64,000 bases of DNA from JBCCTX01 sp965263105 (GCA_965263105.1 CBDHGL010000003.1:2356001-2420000), one strand, 5' to 3'. Shown: positions 36,482 to 45,593, counted from the first letter of the stretch. Program-made: numbers and translations. The notes: generated from the sequence alone by a model not told the origin.

Positions 36482-39400
36482 TACAGTTGTTTGATTCGTC
36501 AGTAATAATTTGGGCCACCATACTTAGGTTGTCCAAAGAAATGCTCTCTCCATTAGGACTATTTTGGGCAAAGGCAGTAACGGTAGTGCCTCCGGCAGGA
36601 ATAGCTACAAGCCTTGAGAAATACAGATTATGGAAAAATGAAGCTCCACTCGGATAGCCTTCTGGTATGGCTAAGGTGGCGTGGGAAACAGGACTTTGAA
36701 GGGATGCATTATCCCTTAGACCATATTCCAGGTTGGCATACCCTCCGCCTGCTCCTTCTTGAATACTTGCTTCTCCTCCAATGGTAATGAGGGCACAAGC
36801 CTTTTCCGTTGTGGGGATTGCCAATGATAAGATATCTTGTCCTGAGTTTGGAGCCAATGTCAGAGTCTGTGTAGACTGAGTTTGGCGGAGCAGGGGACTC
36901 GAATTACTCGCGCTAAAATTAGAGAAATTCCCACTTGAAACCAGAGAAGCGAAGGTCTTTGGAGCCCATTCAGAGCCATTCCAGGTGAGGACCTGGTCTA
37001 CAGCACTTGGAGCTGTAGTAGAAATATCTTGCCCACGTAATTTTTCGACAACAAGGGCATCATAGGCCCCGGTGACATCTCCATCAGCATTGCCAGGGGT
37101 GGAAGGGGGGATAGCAGAAGGCACCCAATCCCCTGTAGCACCTCCAACCCATAGAAGGACTTGGCCGGCTGTGGGCTGAGTGGCATCAACAGAGTGCCCC
37201 TGGATAGAGGTAGCATCCCCCGAGCCACCACCACTTACGGTTTGAGGTTCCCATTGAGTGAGACTTTGATTCCAGGTCAACACTTGCAGATCGGAAGGTG
37301 CGTCGGGCGCAATATCTCTCCCTTGAATTTTTTCGACAGTTAGGGCGTCATAAGTTCCCGTAACATCACCATCAGCGTTTCCAGGGGTGGAAGGGGGAAT
37401 AGCAGAAGGCACCCAATCTCCTGTAGCACCTCCAACCCATAGAAGGACTTGGCCTGCTGTGGGCTGAGTGGCATCAACAGAGTGTCCCTGGATAGAGGTG
37501 GCATCCCCAGAGCCCCCCCCCGATACGGTTTGAGGTTCCCACTGAGCGAGCCCCTGGTTCCAGGCTAGAACTTGGTTGCTTGTTGGAGCGGTAGCTGCAA
37601 CATTCCGACTTTGAATTTGAGTGGCATTTCCAGAGCCACCTCCAGTTACAGTTTGGGGTTCCCATTGAGCAAGGCCCTGGTTCCAGGTTAAAACTTGCAG
37701 ATCGGAAGGTGCGTCGGGCGCAATATCTCTCCCTTGAATTTTTCCGACAGTTAGGGCATCATAAGCCCCAGTAACATCTCCATCAGCGTTTCCAGGGGTG
37801 GAAGGAGGAATAGCAGAAGGCACCCAATCTCCTGTAGCACCTCCAACCCATAGAAGGACTTGGCCGGCTGTGGGCTGAGTGGCATCAACAGAGTGTCCCT
37901 GAATTGAGGTGGCATCCCCAGAGCCCCCCCCCGATACGGTTTGAGGTTCCCACTGAGCAAGCCCTTGATTCCAGGCCAGAACTTGGTTGCTTGTTGGAGC
38001 GGTAGCTGCAACATTCCGACTTTGAATTTGAGTGGCATTTCCAGAGCCACCTCCAGTTACAGTTTGGGGTTCCCATTGAGCAAGGCCCTGGTTCCAGGTT
38101 AAAACTTGCAGATCGGAAGGTGCGTCGGGCGCAATATCTCTCCCTTGAATTTTTCCGACAGTTAGGGCATCATAAGCCCCAGTAACATCTCCATCAGCGT
38201 TTCCAGGGGTAGATGGGGGTATTGGAGAAGGTACCCAATCTCCATCAACTCCTCCAACCCATAATAGGACTTGGCCTGAAGAAGGTTGGGTGGCATCTAC
38301 CGGGCGTCCTTGAATGGAAGTGGCATCCCCCGAGCCACCTCCAGTTACAGTTTGGGGTTCCCATTGGGCAAGCCCTTGATTCCAGGCTAGAACCTGGTTG
38401 CTTGTTGGAGCGGTAGCTGCAACATTCCGACTTTGAATTTGGGTGGCATTTCCAGAGCCACCTCCAGTTACAGTTTGGGGTTCCCATTGAGCAAGGCCCT
38501 GGTTCCAGGTTAAAACTTGCAGATCGGAAGGTGCGTCGGGCGCAATATCTCTCCCTTGAATTTTTCCGACAGTTAGGGCATCATAAGCCCCAGTAACATC
38601 TCCATCAGCGTTTCCAGGGGTAGATGGGGGTATTGGAGAAGGTACCCAATCTCCATCAACTCCTCCAACCCATAATAGGACTTGGCCTGAAGAAGGTTGG
38701 GTGGCATCTACCGGACGTCCTTGAATGGAAGTGGCATCACCAGAACCGCCCCCTGATACCGTTTGAGGTTCCCATACTTCCGATACCGCATTCCATGCCA
38801 ATACTTGACCTGCCCCCGGAAGCGTAGCCGCTATATTACGACTTTGGAGTTGAGTAGCATTTGAAGAGCCCCCGCCCGTAACGGTTTGGGGTTCCCAATG
38901 GTTGGCAGCTTGATTCCAGGTAAGAACTTGTTGATCCAATGGCGTGGAAGATGGGGAAATAGGTTGCCCCTGCAAGGATTCTGCATCTGTGGGGGCATCC
39001 GCTGGAATCCATGCTGCTCCATTCCAGGTAAGAACTTGGTCGAGAGAGGGATTGTTAGAACTAACGATATTTCCTTGTAACCCTTCTACAGTAAGACTAG
39101 GATAGGTACCACTCACATCTCCATTTGCCGCTCCCACTTGAAAATTACCTGGAGCCCATTGGGTTCCTGTCCAAGTGAGTACCTGGTTAATTGAAGGTTG
39201 AATGTTTAGAACGGGCCTTCCCTGTAATCCATCTACAGTTGGATTGGGCAGAGTTCCATTCAGATCGCCACCTACATTTCCCGTTGGATCCCCTCCTGAA
39301 GATTCAACGGGTTTAGGTGTCCAGCTTCCGCCTGAAACCGAAGAATCCCAAGTCAGAACCTCTCCGTTTGTTGGAGTAGTATTTTGGACAGGTCGACCCT

Positions 39401-40199
39401 GAATTCCACTAACAAAGGGATTAGGATAGTTTCCACGAAGGTCTTGGCCTGCACCACCTGTGGGAGGACCAGGAATTTCGGTACCGCTACTGATATCGTT
39501 CTCCGTGATAGAGCCATCAACGATATTTCCCGTCCCTATGGTATTATTTCGGATGTTTAGATCACCAAAATTGCCTGATAAATCTCCTCCTGCTTGACTT
39601 GAATTGGTGATATCATTATTGGGGTTGGTATCACCTGTATTGGTAATGGTATTTCCATTAATCTGGATTCCGTCTCCTGCAACTGGAGAAAAACCAGATT
39701 GGGCATTTTGAGCCTCCCATTCAGAGCCGTTCCAGGTCAATACCTGTCCTGATGCAGGTGTACCATTATCTACATCTAGTAAATCCTGGAGATCCATGTG
39801 AGTAGCTACTTTACTATAGGGCACTGCCTCCAGACGTGTACCCCCAATCGAGTTGCCATTGATTCCAACAACCACAAAATAAGTATTTCCCCCCCAGGCG
39901 AGGCTATTAAAACTGCCTGTAGTTGCATTCCCTTCTCCAATGGTCAAGGTAAATAAACCCAGTGCATTGGTCTGGACGCTGTGTTCCTCCTGGTAGGCAA
40001 TCGATCCATTGGCACTGCTACGCCGTAGTTGGATCGTTACCGTGAGGTTTTGAGAGGTAATAGGATCTCCATTGTTATTTCGAGCGATCGCCTGGTAGCT
40101 AAATCCCAGGTCCTGGCCATATATGGGCTGAATGGTGAGGAGTAAGCAAAATCCCCAGAAAAGGCAAAATAGCAGTCTGGAAATGGGTTTATTCGACAT
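36474..40199 (-). CDS. Giant repetitive surface protein (tail-fibre-like)
   Basis: 1241 aa from MSNKPISRL with a signal peptide ending IYGQ; the open frame upstream to 40355 looks non-coding. The N-terminal ~140 residues are shared with the S74 protein (FSYQAIARNNNGDPI; GLFTLTIGEGN; LEAVPYSKVATHMDLQDLLD). A long array of ~41-55-residue modules follows, each ending Q-V-L-x-W-(N/V)...W-x-P and joined by Gly/Ser linkers (TVSGGGSGDATSIQGR). Part of it is a near-identical 137-residue tandem repeat. The C-terminal ~150 residues form a non-repetitive globular head with no recognised family. Likely a long exported fibre or stalk; first gene of the T9SS-linked operon. Confidence 0.88.
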   Translation of the reverse strand: MSNKPISRLLFCLFWGFCLLLTIQPIYGQDLGFSYQAIARNNNGDPITSQNLTVTIQLRRSSANGSIAYQEEHSVQTNALGLFTLTIGEGNATTGSFNSLAWGGNTYFVVVGINGNSIGGTRLEAVPYSKVATHMDLQDLLDVDNGTPASGQVLTWNGSEWEAQNAQSGFSPVAGDGIQINGNTITNTGDTNPNNDITNSSQAGGDLSGNFGDLNIRNNTIGTGNIVDGSITENDISSGTEIPGPPTGGAGQDLRGNYPNPFVSGIQGRPVQNTTPTNGEVLTWDSSVSGGSWTPKPVESSGGDPTGNVGGDLNGTLPNPTVDGLQGRPVLNIQPSINQVLTWTGTQWAPGNFQVGAANGDVSGTYPSLTVEGLQGNIVSSNNPSLDQVLTWNGAAWIPADAPTDAESLQGQPISPSSTPLDQQVLTWNQAANHWEPQTVTGGGSSNATQLQSRNIAATLPGAGQVLAWNAVSEVWEPQTVSGGGSGDATSIQGRPVDATQPSSGQVLLWVGGVDGDWVPSPIPPSTPGNADGDVTGAYDALTVGKIQGRDIAPDAPSDLQVLTWNQGLAQWEPQTVTGGGSGNATQIQSRNVAATAPTSNQVLAWNQGLAQWEPQTVTGGGSGDATSIQGRPVDATQPSSGQVLLWVGGVDGDWVPSPIPPSTPGNADGDVTGAYDALTVGKIQGRDIAPDAPSDLQVLTWNQGLAQWEPQTVTGGGSGNATQIQSRNVAATAPTSNQVLAWNQGLAQWEPQTVSGGGSGDATSIQGHSVDATQPTAGQVLLWVGGATGDWVPSAIPPSTPGNADGDVTGAYDALTVGKIQGRDIAPDAPSDLQVLTWNQGLAQWEPQTVTGGGSGNATQIQSRNVAATAPTSNQVLAWNQGLAQWEPQTVSGGGSGDATSIQGHSVDATQPTAGQVLLWVGGATGDWVPSAIPPSTPGNADGDVTGTYDALTVEKIQGRDIAPDAPSDLQVLTWNQSLTQWEPQTVSGGGSGDATSIQGHSVDATQPTAGQVLLWVGGATGDWVPSAIPPSTPGNADGDVTGAYDALVVEKLRGQDISTTAPSAVDQVLTWNGSEWAPKTFASLVSSGNFSNFSASNSSPLLRQTQSTQTLTLAPNSGQDILSLAIPTTEKACALITIGGEASIQEGAGGGYANLEYGLRDNASLQSPVSHATLAIPEGYPSGASFFHNLYFSRLVAIPAGGTTVTAFAQNSPNGESISLDNLSMVAQIITDESNNCNE
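37060..38760 (-). repeat. 411-bp tandem repeat array inside the giant surface protein gene
   Basis: The anchor GCGTCGGGCGCAATATCTCT occurs at 37300, 37711, 38122 and 38533, exactly 411 bp (137 codons) apart, and surrounding sequence is almost identical between copies. A flanking unit near 37081 is spaced 288 bp from the next, lacking one 123-bp (41-codon) sub-module. The period is a multiple of three, so copy number can change without frameshift. Confidence 0.95.
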
Positions 40200-40530
40200 A
40201 TACTCAGTTTTTTGGGGGATATATTTTGGCGGTATGTATCTCGGGTTTTTATGGATAAATAAATTTATGCGCGTATATTTTTCTAAACAGGTATAAATAT
40301 AGGAATTTGTTGGGTGAATCATGCTCCCAAAAAATGGTAACCCAGTTAATAACATAACCTAATTGCGGTTTTTATTACAGATCCCAAACATCCGTTTGCC
40401 ACTAAGGAAACGCAAAAATACCTCAAAGAATTATGTTTCGAAACACATAATTCTTCGAAGAGTTGAAAAATCTTTCACCAAAACTCCCTCCCCATTAATT
40501 TTTGATGAATTTGGGGAGGGATTAATGAAG
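40200..40530. other. Intergenic region with two hairpins, no gene seen
   Basis: The gap upstream of the giant surface protein holds a perfect inverted repeat AAGAATTATGT/ACATAATTCTT (40426-40455, loop TTCGAAAC) and the terminator-like hairpin at 40486-40520. The promoter of the surface-protein operon should lie at 40200-40400, but I found no clear TAnnTTTG/TTTG pair. Confidence 0.5.
40482..40520 (-). terminator. Terminator-like hairpin
   Basis: CCCTCCCCA (40486-40494) and TGGGGAGGG (40512-40520) are perfect arms. Read on the minus strand, the stem is followed by AGTTTTGG. It starts about ten bases past the stop of the small ORF at 40531-40842, which supports that ORF being transcribed. Confidence 0.45.
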
Positions 40531-40842
40531 TTAAAATTCGTCCTCAATGGTACAGATGATGCCTAGTAATTCACTTGAGCTAGCAGCTTGACTAGGACTA
40601 AGGCTTGAGGAATAGGAAAAGGTTTTCATGTTTTTAGGATTAGGGTTGATAAAAAAATCTACCCTCACAATATCCCAGCGATGTGCCAAGAAGTAAAACG
40701 AAATAGCCAGAAGATGGGCAAATAGGAAGATTAATTTTGGAAAGAAATGCCTAACAATTGAGGTTTTGGGGGGAGATTTAGTAATTTTTGCTGGTGGAAT
40801 AGGTCCTAAAGTATTTTTTGCAAAATCATGATACACAACCAT
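40531..40842 (-). CDS. Small hypothetical membrane protein
   Basis: 103 aa, not recognised. One hydrophobic segment (HFFPKLIFLFAHLLAISFYFLAH, quoted in part as LIFLFAHLLAISFYFLA) and a Ser-rich C-terminus (SYSSSLSPSQAASSSELLG). The only support beyond an open frame is a terminator-like hairpin just downstream. It may be spurious. Confidence 0.35.
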   Translation of the reverse strand: MVVYHDFAKNTLGPIPPAKITKSPPKTSIVRHFFPKLIFLFAHLLAISFYFLAHRWDIVRVDFFINPNPKNMKTFSYSSSLSPSQAASSSELLGIICTIEDEF

Positions 40843-40973
40843 TAATACCTTAAAAAGAGGGGAAAATTTGCCGAATGTTGGTATTCCATGAAATTAGGAA
40901 TTCATTATTATTAAACTTTTTATTATTTAGCGGCCATAAAATTAAGCCTAGTAATTTTCAAAAATTAAGCGTA

Positions 40974-41822
40974 ATGAAAAACAAGAATTTATTTTCTGCT
41001 TTTGTTTTGAGCCTGGCCGTATGTTTCAGCCTGGGGCTTAACGCTCAAGTTCAGACTCCTGCTCCTAGTCCTTTGGCTACTCTTACACAGCAATTGGGAT
41101 TGGGAGAGGTGACTGTTAAATACTCTCGTCCAGGAATGAAGGGACGCACCATTTTTGGGGATTTAGTTCCCTACGACAAAGTGTGGCGTACGGGTGCCAA
41201 CAGCCGTACACAGATCCATTTTTCTGAAGATGTAAAACTGGAAGGAAAGGAAGTTAAGGCGGGTAAATATGCTTTGCTAACTGTTCCTGGAAAAGAATCT
41301 TGGACCATTATCCTCAGCAAAAGTCTGAATGCAAGTCCTGCCAATCTTGGTGATGATGAAGAAACCATCAAATTCGATGTTACCCCTATGATGGAAGAGT
41401 CTATTACTATGGAGACCTTTACCATCGATATCAATGAGATTCGTGATGGTTCAGCAAATCTCTGGATTATCTGGGAGAATACCTTTGTTCCCGTAAAAAT
41501 CGAGTTGGAAACAGAATCTCAAGTTATGGCTTCCATCGAAAAGACCTTAGCAGGACCTTCCAAGGCTGACTATTACCAGGCAGGTGCTTACCTCTATAGT
41601 TCTGGTAAGGACCTCAATAAAGCTTTGGAATACGTAGAAAAAGGAATGAATGAAGACGAGAGTCGTTTTTGGGTAGTTACTATGAAGGCTAGAATCCTGG
41701 CCAAATTGGGCAAAAAGGAAGCCGCTATTGCTACTTCTACCAAAGCAATTGAACTTGCTGAAAAAGCAGGGAATGGAGATTATGTAAAGATCAACAAAGA
41801 TCTAATCTCCACTATGCAGTAA
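40974..41822 (+). CDS. DUF2911 exported protein with TPR-like tail
   Basis: 282 aa starting at MKNKNLFSAF with a signal peptide ending LNAQ; an earlier in-frame Met at 40875 adds a segment not resembling coding sequence. The DUF2911 hallmark is present: VKYSRPGMKGRTIFGDLVPY followed by KVWRTGANSRTQIHF and LLTVPGKESWTIIL. The C-terminal ~80 residues are TPR-like (ALEYVEKGMNEDESRFWVVT). DUF2911 proteins are widespread in Bacteroidota; function unknown, probably periplasmic. A strong terminator follows. Confidence 0.9.
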   Translation: MKNKNLFSAFVLSLAVCFSLGLNAQVQTPAPSPLATLTQQLGLGEVTVKYSRPGMKGRTIFGDLVPYDKVWRTGANSRTQIHFSEDVKLEGKEVKAGKYALLTVPGKESWTIILSKSLNASPANLGDDEETIKFDVTPMMEESITMETFTIDINEIRDGSANLWIIWENTFVPVKIELETESQVMASIEKTLAGPSKADYYQAGAYLYSSGKDLNKALEYVEKGMNEDESRFWVVTMKARILAKLGKKEAAIATSTKAIELAEKAGNGDYVKINKDLISTMQ

Positions 41823-41873
41823 GCCTTACAAGCGCTTTCATAAAAAGCTTGTACAGAATAGAGCGAAACGAAG

Positions 41874-41902
41874 AATCGCCTCCAATTGGGGGCGATTTTT
41901 TT
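41874..41902 (+). terminator. Intrinsic terminator of the DUF2911 gene
   Basis: AATCGCCTCC-AATT-GGGGGCGATT forms a 10-bp stem (one G-T pair) with a four-base loop and is followed by a run of seven T (41896-41902). Confidence 0.9.
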
Positions 41903-41940
41903 ATTCATTAGCTGTAAATAGAGCATGCCTTATGTTAAAA

Positions 41941-42022
41941 AATGAACACAAAGACACAATGGCACGGAGGAAGGATATGATTTGTACAACAAATCTCTCT
42001 ATGTCCCTGCGTCTTTGCGTTT
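41941..42022. repeat. Dispersed inverted-repeat element, copy 1
   Basis: Left arm AATGAACACAAAGACACAAT and GGCACGGAGG; right arm CTGCGTCTTTGCGTTT is its imperfect reverse complement. The same left arm opens a second element at 49681. About 80 bp long, no ORF; lies between the DUF2911 terminator and the KDPG aldolase stop. Confidence 0.7.
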
Positions 42023-42052
42023 AATTTACCTCCTGGATTGATGCTTAAGCCT

Positions 42053-42724
42053 CTAGCTACGAATTCGTTGGATGAGCTCCAAGGCCCCTTTCACCTTCTC
42101 TGTGAGGGCAGGAAAGTCTCGGTTGGCCAACATCTCTTTGGAAAATAACTTGGAACCCATTCCTACACAGGTAACCCCTGCCTCAAACCAGGGCCTTAGG
42201 TTATCCTCAGTGGGAGCAACCCCTCCAGTGGGCATAATTTTGGACCAGGGGCAAGGGCCTTTCACGGCTTTGACAAAGCCAGGTCCACCTACTTGAGTTC
42301 CGGGGAAAATCTTGACGATTTCTGCTCCCAATTCTTCTGCCTGAGAAATTTCAGAAACCGTTCCACAGCCAGGAGACCAAAGAATTTTGCGGCGGTTACA
42401 GACCTTGGCCATGTTGGGATTGAGTAGGGGAGAGACGATAAAGGATGCACCTAGCTGGATATAGAGGGAGGTTGTACCAGCATCTACCACTGAGCCGATG
42501 CCCAGCATCAATTCAGGAAGCTCTTGGGCAGCAAAAAGAGATAATTCACGGAAAACTTCGTGAGCAAAGTCTCCCCGATTAGTAAACTCGAAGCAGCGTA
42601 TTCCGCCTGCATAACAGGCTTTGAGCACTTCTTTACCCAATTCAGGATCAGGGTTATAAAAAACCGGTACCAGGCCGGTGGATTCCATAGCAAGAGCAAC
42701 GTCGATGCGAGAAAAGCGGGACAT
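42053..42724 (-). CDS. eda: KDPG/KHG aldolase
   Basis: 223-aa cytoplasmic class I aldolase cleaving 2-keto-3-deoxy-6-phosphogluconate to pyruvate and glyceraldehyde-3-phosphate, the last step of uronate breakdown. Catalytic residues are Glu46 (CFEFTNRG) and the Schiff-base Lys138 (EIVKIFPG); phosphate-binding MPTGGVAPTEDN lies at 164-175. Length is standard (about 210-225). It completes the pathway whose other genes lie at 48.5-56.9 kb on the same strand, but is separated from them by an accessory island. Repeat words of the AGTCCACAG family lie immediately upstream of the start. Confidence 0.95.
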   Translation of the reverse strand: MSRFSRIDVALAMESTGLVPVFYNPDPELGKEVLKACYAGGIRCFEFTNRGDFAHEVFRELSLFAAQELPELMLGIGSVVDAGTTSLYIQLGASFIVSPLLNPNMAKVCNRRKILWSPGCGTVSEISQAEELGAEIVKIFPGTQVGGPGFVKAVKGPCPWSKIMPTGGVAPTEDNLRPWFEAGVTCVGMGSKLFSKEMLANRDFPALTEKVKGALELIQRIRS

Positions 42725-42737
42725 AAAAATAGTTTTT

Positions 42738-42765
42738 TAGTCGATAGTCCACGGTCCACAGTAAG
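42738..42765. repeat. AGTCCACAG-family repeat upstream of KDPG aldolase
   Basis: TAGTCGATAGTCCACGGTCC followed by ACAGTAAGTG, 15 bp before the aldolase start. Closely matches GATAGTC...CCACAGTCCACAGT at 347-373. Confidence 0.6.
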
Positions 42766-42944
42766 TGAATATAGGTGTTAGGTTATAATTTATTGGACCT
42801 AGACAAGTAAGGCGCAAATGTATTAAAAATGGGGATGTTTTGGTGGGAAAATTCTTTTGGCTGGGAAAATTATTGACTGAAGAGTAGGAGCGGCCGATTA
42901 TATCTTGGAAAAAGGGGCGTAAGGTTAATAAATCGATAATTGTT

Positions 42945-43801
42945 ATTTTCTTCCCTTAGACCTGACTTCCCAACTCGATTTATCAAGCCTGGAACTGGCT
43001 CCGGGTTCCTATGTAAACGAGGAACTAAAGGAATACCTGTCAGATGTGGTGTATAGATGTAAGTATGGGCAAGAGGAGATTAAATTGTCGCTCTTATTCG
43101 AACACAAGTCCCAACCCAATGGGATTATCTACCTGCAATTGCTACGCTATCTGCTGGAAGCCTGGGACCAGCAGCCCAAAAAGGAGAGGGGCTTGGGTAT
43201 CATCATACCCATAGTAGTGTATCACGGGAAGGAAAAATGGCAAAAGAGGACATTTTCCAGTCATTTCCCGGGCTTGGATGCTACCTTGACGCCCTTCATC
43301 CCCAACTTTCAGTACCTCTTGACAGATTTGGCTGATTGGTCGGACGAGGCTTTGATGACCCTCAAGGTAGGTTTGGTCAAAAATCTCTTCCTGATCCTCA
43401 AACATTTCAAAGATGTCCAGTACATCCAACGGTATATCGATCGGTTGTTTTGGGGGGCTGAGTCTTATTTAGACGATTCCTCTCAAAAAAAGCATATCGA
43501 GGTTTTTTGGAAGTATTTGTACCTGACAAATGAACATAAGCAGGTAGATTTTCGTAAATTAACTGAAAAATTGTCCACATCCTTAAGAAAGGAAGCTATG
43601 ACTATTTATGAACATGCTGTACAGGAAGGGAAAATTGAGGGAAAGATCGAGGGGAAGATTGAGGGAAATATCGAACAGCAAAACCTCGTCATCACCAACT
43701 CCTACAAGGAAGGCCTGGATATCCCTTTCATAGCGCGGATTACAGGGCTTTCAGAAGCTGAAGTTACAGATCGAATCAAGGAATTGGGACTGAAGAAGTA
43801 G
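42945..43801 (+). pseudogene. Decayed Rpn-family (PD-(D/E)XK, Transposase_31-like) gene
   Basis: Second, damaged copy of the intact gene at 45730-46650. The first ~22 codons are missing or scrambled; recognisable homology starts near 42945 (DNCYFLP against DYIRNFLP) and is continuous from LTSQLDLSSLELAPGSYVN. A 15-bp in-frame deletion removes SREGEM-like codons before SLLFEHKSQ. The rest (through RITGLSEAEVTDRIKELGL) is intact, and the open frame could be translated from a GTG at 43046 (251 aa). The family is related to nuclease/transposase proteins that promote recombination. An additional tandem EGKIEGKIEGKIEGN repeat near the end differs from the intact copy. Confidence 0.85.
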
Positions 43802-43839
43802 TCCATGTTTGAGCCCTGACAGGGTTCTGAGCCACCTAC

Positions 43840-44226
43840 ATGAGAGTGTTGAATTCTTTCCCCGTTTTGTACCCATCCCTAAGCTTCCGCAAATTATTCT
43901 TCACGGAATCTCTGACTTCCCTCAAGAGGGAAGGGAAGAAAAACGGAGCGTTTTTCACCCATTTAATAGAAAAAATCCACCGGATTCAGCCAGGACTTGG
44001 GCAAGAGGTAAAGCCTTCAATAGATGTAGCAGCTAAAATTGCTGAGGTATTAGAAGTGTCTCTAGATTATTTAACCGGAAAATCTCTCCACGGCTTGAAG
44101 GATCAGCATACACTAAGGCGATTGGAAGAAATTACTCAACTTCCCCCAAGCGCCAAAGATCAGATTTTTATGGTAGTCGATGCCTTAAATCGGGATTTTA
44201 AAACGAAGCAGGCTTATAGCCATTGA
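43840..44226 (+). pseudogene. Remnant of an XRE-type regulator
   Basis: Open frame of 128 codons whose residues ~58-85 (PSIDVAAKIAEVLEVSLDYL) match the end of a Cro/CI helix-turn-helix domain, followed by the usual TGKS and a helical tail (QLPPSAKDQIFMVVDALNRD). The upstream ~55 residues do not form the normal first helices, so the gene is probably truncated or rearranged at its 5' end. Lies right after the decayed Rpn gene. Confidence 0.6.
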
Positions 44227-44260
44227 AAAATCAAATAGCCTGATTTATACTAGCAAAGGA

Positions 44261-44467
44261 TCAATTTAATTTGAATAAAGATTTGATTCGCTCTTTTATA
44301 GTAATAATTCTAATCCTTAATTCCATCCACTTAGTGTCCTTTTCTAATCTGGTTAATTCCGAGGTAATGTGCTCATCCTTTTTTTCAATGAGTTCAAGTA
44401 ATTCCTCTAATTCCTTTAAATCCTTCTTTATGGATTCTACCTTCTTTTCTGCATCTATATCTTCCAT
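44261..44467 (-). CDS. Small coiled-coil protein, candidate partner of RHS tip
   Basis: 68 aa, highly charged and predicted helical throughout (KKVESIKKDLKELEELLELI), with no known family. It sits 40 bp downstream of the RHS-tip gene on the same strand, the position usual for an immunity gene in polymorphic toxin loci. Whether it is an immunity protein is inference from position only. Confidence 0.5.
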   Translation of the reverse strand: MEDIDAEKKVESIKKDLKELEELLELIEKKDEHITSELTRLEKDTKWMELRIRIITIKERIKSLFKLN

Positions 44468-44507
44468 ATTTAGGAATTAAAATTTGACATCTTAATTTTG
44501 TTAACAA

Positions 44508-45593
44508 CTAATTTGAAGTATCATTGATGAAACGCCTTATCATTTCTACTGTTTCTTTAGGGATCCTTTCTGAAATCGCCTCTATCGACCTCTCCAATTG
44601 ACCCTTTCTCTTTATAGATGTTTTCAGGCTTTCAGTATGCTTTTCTACCTGCGATTCAGTAGTCTTTATTCTCTGTTTTAGCTCAGAAGTAAGATCTTCA
44701 CTTTTAAGATTTTTTACTTCTCGTTTCAGTGTGCCCAATCTATCACTAGCCTCATCCAATAAAATTTGTTTTTCGGTGATCTCATTTTTAACCTTCTTCA
44801 AGTCGGTAGCTTTTTCTGCTAATTCACCTGTAAGATCATCTCCTTTCTTAAATAAATTTCTTAATCGCTTTCCAAAGGGGATAATTCCTAAAAGAGTTCC
44901 TGTAAAATCGCCCTGAGCTAAAGATTTTATTTCACCTACTACAGGAACTTCATCGAGAAAGAAATTTGCTACTTCTCTTGCCCTGGAATACATTTTATCT
45001 ACGGAAGCATCAAATTCTGCTAGATCACTTGCGCTTTTGTTTTTCTTGATATACTCCCTGGTATTCTGAATTCCCATCTGCATCCCGGCCTTCTGTAATC
45101 CCCAGAGGTCAATGTGTGCTACAGGCTCATTCTCTACATAATTATAAGGGGTAACCCAATTAAAATCTTCTGCAATTGGATCAACACCGGTAAATCTACC
45201 AATTGCCGGATCATACCACCGAAAGCCATAGTCATAGAGTCCTAACCCCAGTTCTTGATGGTATTCCTTCCCATTATACCGATATCGATTTTCCGTTCCC
45301 GCTTGATAAGACAAGCCCCCCATCCGCATTCCAAAGGGATAATACTGATCAATCTGTAATACTTTCCCCTCAGCCGCCTCAAGCGCCCCATCATAATCCG
45401 TATCCGAGAAACTCACCCGCACATTCCCCAGGTGATCGGTCAGGTTGAACTCGTAGCGGAAGTAGTCGCCGAGCTTGAGGGCGCGGCCCTCTTCGTGGGC
45501 GATATGCATGAGCTGTTCCGACTTGTAAAAGAACCCACTCACGTAGTCGTGCGTGGCCGAGCTATCGCCTGGGCTGATATAATACTCCTTCAA
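44508..45593 (-). CDS. Orphan RHS-repeat C-terminal tip
   Basis: 361 aa from the first Met. The N-terminal ~155 residues carry the RHS-associated core: LTDHLGNVRVSFSD, YYPFGMRMGGLSY, RYRYNGKEYHQELGLGLYDY and YDPAIGRFTGVDPIAE, then YNYVENEPVAHIDLWG. The variable tip has a hydrophobic helical stretch often preceding toxin domains (VPVVGEIKSLAQGDFTGTLL) and then ~140 residues of coiled coil. No nuclease motif is recognised. The frame is open a further 11 codons upstream (HWVYSADGTKLK, RHS-like) to a TAA at 45627, so this is a 5'-truncated fragment lacking the RHS shell and any signal peptide. Possibly a silent cassette. Confidence 0.8.
   Translation of the reverse strand: MKEYYISPGDSSATHDYVSGFFYKSEQLMHIAHEEGRALKLGDYFRYEFNLTDHLGNVRVSFSDTDYDGALEAAEGKVLQIDQYYPFGMRMGGLSYQAGTENRYRYNGKEYHQELGLGLYDYGFRWYDPAIGRFTGVDPIAEDFNWVTPYNYVENEPVAHIDLWGLQKAGMQMGIQNTREYIKKNKSASDLAEFDASVDKMYSRAREVANFFLDEVPVVGEIKSLAQGDFTGTLLGIIPFGKRLRNLFKKGDDLTGELAEKATDLKKVKNEITEKQILLDEASDRLGTLKREVKNLKSEDLTSELKQRIKTTESQVEKHTESLKTSIKRKGQLERSIEAISERIPKETVEMIRRFINDTSN

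Noticed and set aside
37060..38760. Regular repeats that might suggest a CRISPR array
   Set aside because: The units are 411 bp, continuous without unique spacers, and in frame within a long coding sequence.
40200..40355. N-terminal extension of the giant surface protein frame
   Set aside because: A clear signal peptide starts at 40199; a signal peptide would not work 52 residues inside the protein.
43812..43826. Small CCCTGACAGGG palindrome after the decayed Rpn gene
   Set aside because: Only five perfect pairs around one base and no T-tract; too short to call a terminator.
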